A stretch of DNA of 64,000 nucleotides from Streptomyces kurssanovii (GTDB lineage: Bacteria > Actinomycetota > Actinomycetes > Streptomycetales > Streptomycetaceae). A model generated the notes under the pieces. That model searched no databases and had not been told where the DNA came from. It saw only the letters and a list, made by a program, of their open reading frames with translations. Of this stretch, positions 58,648-64,000 are shown piece by piece; the stretch's first letter is position 1, and every line of letters starts with the position of its first letter. The stretch is taken from the NCBI RefSeq assembly GCF_014649695.1, contig NZ_BMTN01000025.1, forward strand, positions 29,498-93,497, written 5' to 3'. Made by a program: the position numbers and the translations under genes.

Positions 58648-59720
58648 CCGCGCTCCCAGAAGGCAGGACCGACGGGCTCTTCGAAGTCGCCGAGCGCCTC
58701 GAGGTTGCCCTCGGCGTTCACACCGATCCGCAGCTGCGGAAGCGGGTGACCGGCCGGACCGAAGATGACGCGGGCGCCGTCGGAGAGGTCGAAGGTGGAC
58801 TGGTGGCACGGGCAGAGGACGTGGTGCGTCTGCTGCTCGTACAGGCTGATCGGGCAACCGACGTGCGTGCAGATCTTCGAGTAGGCCACGATGCCGTCGT
58901 GGGACCACTCGAGTTCACGCTTGTCCTTGATGTCCTCCGGCTGGAGCCGGACGATCATCACGGCCGCCTTGGCGATCTCGGTGTTGAAGTTGTGGTCGCT
59001 CTCCTTCAGGCCCTCGGGCATGACGAAGGTCAGCGAACCCACCGATACGTCCTCGGGACGCAGCGGCTCGTTGGTGTTCATGTTGATGAGCTGCTTGCCC
59101 TTGGCCCACAGCGTCTTGCGGAGCTTGTCCTCGGGCAGCGGGCCGAGCTCGCGCAGCAGGACCACACCGGAGAGCGGCACCATGGCCAGCGCGCCGAACA
59201 TGGTGTTGCGGATCAGCTTGCGCCGTCCGATCGCGGACTCCCGGGCACCGTCCGCGAAGTCGGCCATGACCTTGGCCTTGACCTCGGGCTCGGCCTCGAT
59301 CGCGTGCCGGTCGTCGGCGACCTCCACGTCGGACATCAGGGTGCGCGCCCAGTGGACGGCGCCCGCGCCGATGCAGAAGAGCGCCAGGCCCAGCGTCACA
59401 CCCAGCGAGAAGTTCAGCGCGCTGATGTGCCCGAACGGCCAGATGTAGACGATCTTGTCGACCGGGAAGATCACGAACGCGGCGATGAAGCCGATCGTGG
59501 CCAGCATCGACAGCGTGAACATGAAGGCGACGGCGCGCTCGGAGCGCTTGGCGGCCCGCTCGTCGATGTCCTGGATGCGCGGCTTGTGGGCCGGCAGTCC
59601 CGGATCGGCGAACGGATCGTCGTGGCGCTCCGCGACGGCGGTGCCGCCACCGTGGGCCGCGTCGTGCGCGGCGCCCTGCTCTGCAGGCAGGTTCTCTTCT
59701 GGAATGTCTTGGCTACTCAT
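58644..59720 (-). CDS. qcrA: Cytochrome bc1 complex Rieske iron-sulfur subunit
   Basis: The protein has 358 residues. Three N-terminal membrane helices (actinobacterial form) precede the Rieske domain with CTHVGCP and CPCHQSTFD, which bind the [2Fe-2S] cluster through two Cys and two His. It takes electrons from menaquinol at the Qo site. It overlaps qcrC and qcrB by four bases each (ATGA). Confidence 0.95.
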   Translation of the reverse strand: MSSQDIPEENLPAEQGAAHDAAHGGGTAVAERHDDPFADPGLPAHKPRIQDIDERAAKRSERAVAFMFTLSMLATIGFIAAFVIFPVDKIVYIWPFGHISALNFSLGVTLGLALFCIGAGAVHWARTLMSDVEVADDRHAIEAEPEVKAKVMADFADGARESAIGRRKLIRNTMFGALAMVPLSGVVLLRELGPLPEDKLRKTLWAKGKQLINMNTNEPLRPEDVSVGSLTFVMPEGLKESDHNFNTEIAKAAVMIVRLQPEDIKDKRELEWSHDGIVAYSKICTHVGCPISLYEQQTHHVLCPCHQSTFDLSDGARVIFGPAGHPLPQLRIGVNAEGNLEALGDFEEPVGPAFWERG

Positions 59721-60526
59721 GACTTCTTGGCCTTAGCGGTGTGGGCCGCGACCCAGATGGCAACAGCGATCAGCGAACCGAGACCGAAGATCCAGCCGAA
59801 CAGACCCTCACTGACGGGGCCCAGGCCACCCAGCGCGAAGCCGCCGGGCGTCGGCGTGTCTTCGCCGTTCACGGTCTTGACGTACGCGATGATGTCCCGC
59901 TTCTGCTGCTCGGGCATCGTGGTGTCGGGGAAGGAGGGCATGTTCTGCGGGCCGGTCTGCATGGCCTCGTAGAGATGCTTGGGGCTGACCCCTTCCAGAC
60001 TCGGGGCGTACTTGCCCTCGGTCAGCGCGCCGCCCTCACCGGTGAAGTTGTGGCACTGGGCGCAGTTGTTGCGGAACAGCTCGCCACCCTTGGCGATGTC
60101 CGCGCCCTCCGGGCTGTACTGCTTCTCGGTCGGCGTGATCGGACCTGCGCCCAGGGAGGCGACGTAGGCCGCGAGCTGGTCGATCTCGGCCTGCGTGTAG
60201 ATGTTCTTCTTCTTCGGCACCTGAGCGCCGGGCTGCTGGGCGGGCATGCGCCCCGTGCCGACCTGGAAGTCGACGGCGGCGGAGCCGACACCGACCAGGG
60301 ACGGGCCGTCTGAGGTGCCCTGACCGCCGGTTCCGTGGCAGCTTGCGCAGCCGACGGTGTAGAGCTTCTGCCCCTCCTTGATGGCGAGGGACTGGGCGGT
60401 TGTGTCGGCCTGCGCCTTGTCCGCGGGTGCGAACGCGGCGTACAGCCCCCCAGTGGCCGCCAGCGCGAGGAGTAGGACGACGACCGCCGCCAGCGGATGG
60501 CGTCGTCGTGCGGAGAGCTTTTTCAC
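59717..60526 (-). CDS. qcrC: Cytochrome bc1 complex diheme cytochrome c subunit
   Basis: The protein has 269 residues. An N-terminal signal/anchor (PLAAVVVLLLALAATGGLYAAF) is followed by two class I heme domains with CASCH and CAQCH, and a C-terminal membrane helix (FGWIFGLGSLIAVAIWVA). The diheme form replaces free cytochrome c and hands electrons directly to the aa3 oxidase. It is the second gene in ctaE-qcrC-qcrA-qcrB. Confidence 0.95.
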   Translation of the reverse strand: MKKLSARRRHPLAAVVVLLLALAATGGLYAAFAPADKAQADTTAQSLAIKEGQKLYTVGCASCHGTGGQGTSDGPSLVGVGSAAVDFQVGTGRMPAQQPGAQVPKKKNIYTQAEIDQLAAYVASLGAGPITPTEKQYSPEGADIAKGGELFRNNCAQCHNFTGEGGALTEGKYAPSLEGVSPKHLYEAMQTGPQNMPSFPDTTMPEQQKRDIIAYVKTVNGEDTPTPGGFALGGLGPVSEGLFGWIFGLGSLIAVAIWVAAHTAKAKKS

Positions 60527-60619
60527 GGATTACCCCGGTGTCAGGATCTTCTGCGTCGATGCTTCTGGACTGTGTCTGCTTCAGGCGGTGTCCGCTCGGG
60601 GACGAACCGCCCGCGCCGA

Positions 60620-61240
60620 TTACTTGATCATGTAGATCGTGGCGAAGAGGCCGATCCAGACGACATCGACGAAGTGCCAGTAGTAGGACACGACGATGGC
60701 GGCGGTTGCCTGCTCATGGGTGAATCTCCTGGCCGCGTAGGTCCTTCCCAGGACCAGCAGGAAGGCGATGAGACCGCCCGTCACGTGCAGGCCGTGGAAA
60801 CCGGTGGTCAGGTAGAACACCGAGCCGTACGGGTCCGACGAGAGGGAGAGCCCCTCGTGCTTGACCAGCTCGGTGTACTCGAAGACCTGACCGCCGATGA
60901 AGATGGCACCCATCACGAATGTGATCACGAACCAGGTGCGGAGCTTCTTCACGTCGCCCCGCTCTGCGGCGAACACGCCGAGCTGGCAGGTGAGTGAAGA
61001 GAGCACCAGGATCGTGGTGTTGGTCGCCGAGAACGGGAAGTTCAGCGCATCGGCTTTCTCTGCCCAGAACTCGGCACCCGTCACCGATCGCAGGGTGAAG
61101 TACATCGCGAAGAGGGCCGCGAAGAACATCAGCTCGGAACTCAGCCAGATGATGGTTCCGACGCTGGTGAGGTTCGGTCGATTGACCGACGGGTGCGCGT
61201 GCCCGGTTTCTACTGTCGTTGCTGTCGCCACGACCGACAT
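60620..61240 (-). CDS. ctaE: Cytochrome c oxidase subunit III
   Basis: The protein has 206 residues with five membrane segments and the subunit III pattern ([59 protein letters not shown]). It is the first gene of the operon with qcrCAB. A perfect 21-bp palindrome (61231-61251) covers its start codon, so the region could act as an operator or hide the start in RNA. ATG 61240 is used. Confidence 0.95.
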   Translation of the reverse strand: MSVVATATTVETGHAHPSVNRPNLTSVGTIIWLSSELMFFAALFAMYFTLRSVTGAEFWAEKADALNFPFSATNTTILVLSSLTCQLGVFAAERGDVKKLRTWFVITFVMGAIFIGGQVFEYTELVKHEGLSLSSDPYGSVFYLTTGFHGLHVTGGLIAFLLVLGRTYAARRFTHEQATAAIVVSYYWHFVDVVWIGLFATIYMIK

Positions 61241-61251
61241 TATGTCGGTCG
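61231..61251. promoter_or_regulatory. Perfect palindrome over the ctaE start codon
   Basis: Arms CGACCGACAT and ATGTCGGTCG flank one base. The right arm (reading ctaE) contains the ATG itself. It may bind a regulator or form an RNA hairpin that blocks initiation. Confidence 0.55.
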
Positions 61252-61356
61252 CTTATCCCGCCCTCACTCCGGGGGGTGCCGTTCGGAGTGTTCCCACTCC
61301 CCGCGGGGCCTTCCGGGGGAGCCGAACGGCCCATCGAAGGCGTGTCCGAACCGGTG

Positions 61357-61383
61357 TTGACAGGCAGTGGGACGGAGTAGCAT
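61357..61383 (+). promoter_or_regulatory. Promoter candidate of the receiver-like gene
   Basis: TTGACA (61357) and TAGCAT (61378) are separated by 15 bases, a little short of the ideal. The start codon follows 38 bases later with GGAGGA before it. Confidence 0.4.
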
Positions 61384-61421
61384 CCGGCGCAACAGCCTGA
61401 TCGAACGAGTGCGGAGGAACC

Positions 61422-61823
61422 ATGCAGTCGAGCGCCACGGTCCTGGTCTACAGCGACGACTCCAACACCCGCGAGCAGGTCAGGCTGGCGGCGGGGCGCA
61501 GGCCGGCCCCCGACGTTCCGCCGGTGCGGTTCGTGGAGTGCGCCACCCTGCCCGCGGTCCTCAAGGCCCTTGACGAGGGCGGGATCGACGTCTGCGTCCT
61601 GGACGGCGAGACGGTTCCGGCGGGCGGTATGGGCGTGTGCCGGCAGATCAAGGACGAAGTCTTCGACTGCCCGCCGGTGCTGCTGCTGATCGGCCGCCCG
61701 CAGGACGCCTGGCTGGCCACCTGGAGCCGTGCGGAGGCCGCGGTGACGCTGCCGGTGGACCCGGTCGAGTTCGCCGCCTCGCTGGCGGCCCTGCTGCGCA
61801 GCCGGCTCTCCATCGAGGCCTGA
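61422..61823 (+). CDS. Pseudo-receiver (response-regulator-like) protein
   Basis: The protein has 133 residues with a single receiver-like fold. VLVYSDDSN gives the two acidic residues and CVLDGETVP the phospho-acceptor-like Asp, but the conserved Lys (normally KP near the C-terminus) is replaced (VTLPVDPVEF). There is no output domain and no neighbouring kinase. It lies between ctaE and an L,D-transpeptidase. The ATG has GGAGGA upstream. The function is unknown. Confidence 0.8.
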   Translation: MQSSATVLVYSDDSNTREQVRLAAGRRPAPDVPPVRFVECATLPAVLKALDEGGIDVCVLDGETVPAGGMGVCRQIKDEVFDCPPVLLLIGRPQDAWLATWSRAEAAVTLPVDPVEFAASLAALLRSRLSIEA

Positions 61824-61839
61824 CCACGCGAGCGGCCGG

Positions 61840-63093
61840 TCAGACCCGGGGACGCAGGCGGGCGGAGACCTCGGTGACGTTGCCGGCCGCCGCGTCGGAG
61901 CCGGCGACCAGGGCGCTGCCCTTGAGCCACTTGTCCCAGGCCAGGTTCCAGTCGCCGAAGCCGTTACCGAACGTGTCCATCATGTCGCCGTAGCTGTTGA
62001 CGACCTTGACGATGTCACCCTCCTGAACGGTCTTGTAGAACCATTCGGCGTCCTCCATGGACATGCCGGTGCAGCCGTGGCTGACGTTCGCCGAGCCCTG
62101 TGAACCGACCGACCAGGGCGCCGCGTGGACGTATTCGCCGCTCCAGGTCACCCGGGTCGCGTAGTAGACGGGCAGGTCGTAGGACTCGGAGCTGCCCTCG
62201 GCGATGCCGATGCTGGTGCTGCGCATCCGTACGAAGTACTCCTTGCCCAGCACGACCTTGATGCCGTTGCGCGTGTCGAAGCCGGGCTTGCCGGTGGTGA
62301 CCGGCATGGTCTTGATCACTTCTCCGTTGCGCATCACCGTCATGGTGTGCGACCCGGCGTCGGTGACGGCTTCGAGGCGGTCACCGATGGTGATCTTCAG
62401 CGGCTTGGAGCGGCCGCCGTAGAGCTTGCCGGCGACCTTGACGCCCTGGAGGTTGCTGGTGGCGTTCACGACGGCCCCGGCGGGCCAGTAGTCCCTCGGG
62501 CGGTAGTGCAGGGTCTTGTCGTCGACCCAGTGCCAGGAACCCTCCACCGCGGGCTTCGAGGTGACCTTCAGGGCGCGTTCGACGACCGCCCGGCCCTTGC
62601 CGTCGCCGACGGCGAGGCTGAGCTTGGCCGTGATGGGCTGCCCCACGCCGTAGGTGCCGGCCTTGGGGCCGAACTCGGCGGTGAGTGAGCTCTTGGCGGG
62701 CGCCGTCTCGAAGAGCATGGTGCGCAGCCCCGGGGCGCCCTCGTCGTCCTCCGTGGAGACGCGGATGGTGTACTTCGCTCCGGCCGCGAGGGGGGCCGTG
62801 GAGCGCCAGCGGACGCCGTCCGCGGCGAGCTCGCCGGCGACGTGGTGGCCCGCTTCGTCCATGACCGTGACGTCCGTGATCCGGCCGCCGTCGCCCTTGG
62901 AGGTGACCTCCAGAGGCTTGTCGGGGTCCACCTTCGAGTCTGACCCGGCGTTGAAGCTCACCTGCCGCGCCGCGTCGTACGGCGCGGCGGACAGCGGGTG
63001 TCCGTCCGGTCCGCCGCACGCGGTCGCGACCACACCGAGGGAGACGACCAGTGCGATGCAGCTGACGGCACGGATACGAGGCGTGTGGTTCAT
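61840..63093 (-). CDS. L,D-transpeptidase lipoprotein (YkuD family)
   Basis: The protein has 417 residues. The lipobox is VVATAC. Two Ig-like domains (about 45-245) precede the YkuD catalytic domain with HAAPWSVGSQGSANVSHGCTGMS, where SHGC holds the nucleophile Cys. It makes 3-3 cross-links in peptidoglycan. ATG 63093 follows TAGCGT by six bases (leaderless pattern). The gene sits inside the oxidase gene cluster without an evident functional link. Confidence 0.92.
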   Translation of the reverse strand: MNHTPRIRAVSCIALVVSLGVVATACGGPDGHPLSAAPYDAARQVSFNAGSDSKVDPDKPLEVTSKGDGGRITDVTVMDEAGHHVAGELAADGVRWRSTAPLAAGAKYTIRVSTEDDEGAPGLRTMLFETAPAKSSLTAEFGPKAGTYGVGQPITAKLSLAVGDGKGRAVVERALKVTSKPAVEGSWHWVDDKTLHYRPRDYWPAGAVVNATSNLQGVKVAGKLYGGRSKPLKITIGDRLEAVTDAGSHTMTVMRNGEVIKTMPVTTGKPGFDTRNGIKVVLGKEYFVRMRSTSIGIAEGSSESYDLPVYYATRVTWSGEYVHAAPWSVGSQGSANVSHGCTGMSMEDAEWFYKTVQEGDIVKVVNSYGDMMDTFGNGFGDWNLAWDKWLKGSALVAGSDAAAGNVTEVSARLRPRV

Positions 63094-63099
63094 GAGCAC

Positions 63100-63105
63100 A
63101 CGCTA
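63100..63105 (-). promoter_or_regulatory. -10 element of a leaderless transcript (TAGCGT)
   Basis: On the minus strand TAGCGT and six bases precede ATG 63093 of the L,D-transpeptidase. Confidence 0.5.
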
Positions 63106-63149
63106 TGAAGGATCGTCAGCCGCGGCGCGCGGGATGGCTCCGAACGAGT

Positions 63150-63189
63150 GAGCCCGGATCACCTCACTGGAGTGAGGTGATCCGGGCTC
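63150..63189 (-). terminator. Terminator of the cta operon end (ctaF)
   Basis: Nineteen-base perfect arms (GAGCCCGGATCACCTCACT and complement) meet at GG. It lies 23 bp after the ctaF stop. Confidence 0.9.
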
Positions 63190-63211
63190 GTCCCGTGTGT
63201 CTCAGGCGTTG

Positions 63212-63610
63212 TTACTGGTTCTGGCTCTCACCGCGGTAGTACTCGAACACCCAGCCGAAGAGGCCGACCAGGATCACCGGCAGGGAGAAGTACAGCAGCC
63301 ACCAGCCGAGCGCCACGCCGAGGAAGGCGAGCGCGCCGCCGATGCCCAGCGCGAGCGGCTGCCAGCTGTGCGGGGAGAAGAACCCCACCTCGCCGGCCTC
63401 GTCGGCCACGTCAGCTTCCTTGTTGTCCTGGGCCATGGCGTCCACCCGCCGGGCCGTGAAGGCCAGGTAGTAGCCGATCATGACGCTCAGGCCGAAAGCC
63501 AGGAAGAGCGCGGTGGTACCGGCAGGCTCCTTCGACCAGACGCCGTACAGGATGGCGACGGCCAGGATGAAGACGCTCAGCCAGAGGAACATCTTGCCCT
63601 GGATCTTCAC
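63212..63610 (-). CDS. ctaF: Cytochrome c oxidase subunit 4 (actinobacterial)
   Basis: The protein has 132 residues with four hydrophobic helices ([75 protein letters not shown]). It matches the actinobacterial subunit IV of aa3 oxidase. It overlaps the ctaD stop by four bases (ATGA). Confidence 0.93.
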   Translation of the reverse strand: MKIQGKMFLWLSVFILAVAILYGVWSKEPAGTTALFLAFGLSVMIGYYLAFTARRVDAMAQDNKEADVADEAGEVGFFSPHSWQPLALGIGGALAFLGVALGWWLLYFSLPVILVGLFGWVFEYYRGESQNQ

Positions 63611-64000
63611 TTGCTCTCCTCCTTGCCGACGGCCGCCACCGGGGCACCGTGGCCGCCGTCCTCGAGCTGGTCGAGAGCCGCGATCTCCGGGTGGTGCAGG
63701 TCGAACGCGGGCGATTCACTGCGGATGCGCGGCAGGGTGAGGAAGTTGTGCCGCGGCGGCGGGCAGGAGGTCGCCCACTCGAGCGAGCGGCCGTAGCCCC
63801 ACGGGTCGTCGACCTCGATCTTCTTGCCGTACTTCGCCGTCTTCCAGACGTTGTACATGAAGGGGAGCATCGACAGGCCCAGCAGGAACGACGCGATCGT
63901 CGAGATCGTGTTCAGGGCGGTGAAGCCGTCGGCGGCGAGGTAGTCCGCGTACCGGCGGGGCATGCCCTCGGCTCCCAGCCAGTGCTGCACCAGGAACGTG
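63607..64000 (-). CDS. ctaD: Cytochrome c oxidase subunit I, C-terminal end
   Basis: Only the last 130 or so residues are in the window; the gene continues past base 64000. The segment [27 protein letters not shown] is the final membrane helix, followed by a long polar tail ending in GKEESK. It is typical of the CtaD C-terminus ([17 protein letters not shown]). It is translationally coupled to ctaF. Confidence 0.93.
   Translation of the reverse strand, partial: TFLVQHWLGAEGMPRRYADYLAADGFTALNTISTIASFLLGLSMLPFMYNVWKTAKYGKKIEVDDPWGYGRSLEWATSCPPPRHNFLTLPRIRSESPAFDLHHPEIAALDQLEDGGHGAPVAAVGKEESK

Overview
This is 64 kb of a Streptomyces (high-G+C actinomycete) chromosome. The evidence is the very high G+C, GTG/TTG starts, leaderless -10 signals just ahead of start codons, and hallmark genes: SAV_6107-type HEPN, DUF3040, Rv2175c-like, PASTA kinase, class II DAHP synthase, bcc-type QcrCAB, CtaE/CtaF and a SAM-IV riboswitch. 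From memory the gene order resembles the S. coelicolor SCO2090-SCO2155 neighbourhood. I see no integrase, transposase, rRNA, tRNA or CRISPR array; this is core chromosome.

Layout. 0-4 kb: end of a transglutaminase-like membrane protein, DUF3040, a methyltransferase and a HEPN protein. 4.1-7.8 kb: a three-gene unit of a degenerate ABC ATPase, a YhgE/Pip-like membrane protein and a TetR regulator, with a palindromic operator candidate upstream. 8-15 kb: DUF4126 protein, FAD oxidoreductase, a Gln/Tyr-rich membrane protein, metF, thiE, an Rv2175c-like DNA-binding protein, a ferredoxin-reductase-like flavoprotein and a small protein. 15.2-17.6 kb: TPP riboswitch followed by thiO-thiS-thiG. 18-23 kb: PASTA Ser/Thr kinase, endonuclease IV, DUF4396 protein behind a CsoR-like site, a molybdopterin enzyme, bacterioferritin and its ferredoxin under an iron box. 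23-32 kb: class II DAHP synthase, large secreted amidase, trp leader peptide/attenuator and fused anthranilate synthase, D-lactate dehydrogenase, phosphofructokinase. 31.9-36.1 kb: two-component pair, acyltransferase, esterase, DUF-like membrane protein. 36.5-41.4 kb: EEP nuclease-like protein, glucokinase, DUF5304, ArsA-like ATPase, SRPBCC protein and phosphoesterase. 41.7-47.4 kb: FadD, PimB-like mannosyltransferase, GT87-like membrane protein, lipoprotein metallopeptidase. 48-53.5 kb: two NlpC/P60 hydrolases, NYN RNase-like protein, zinc-ribbon protein, rhomboid protease, Lrp-type ligand-binding protein. 54-57 kb: SAM-IV-controlled aminotransferase and trpD. 57-64 kb: the respiratory qcrCAB-ctaE operon, an L,D-transpeptidase and pseudo-receiver insertion, ctaF and the end of ctaD.

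How it works together. The window joins aromatic/tryptophan supply (DAHP synthase, fused TrpEG with attenuator, TrpD), thiamine synthesis, glycolytic entry (Glk, PfkA), iron storage, cell-wall remodelling (amidase, two NlpC/P60, L,D-transpeptidase, PASTA kinase) and the cytochrome bcc-aa3 supercomplex.

The most unusual non-gene structure is a family of dispersed intergenic elements. At least two copies are bounded by inverted repeats (a perfect 22-bp pair at 36131/36452), and one copy is expanded into a ~60-bp tandem array. The best candidate for an under-described protein system is the TetR/degenerate-ABC/YhgE unit at 4.1-7.8 kb.
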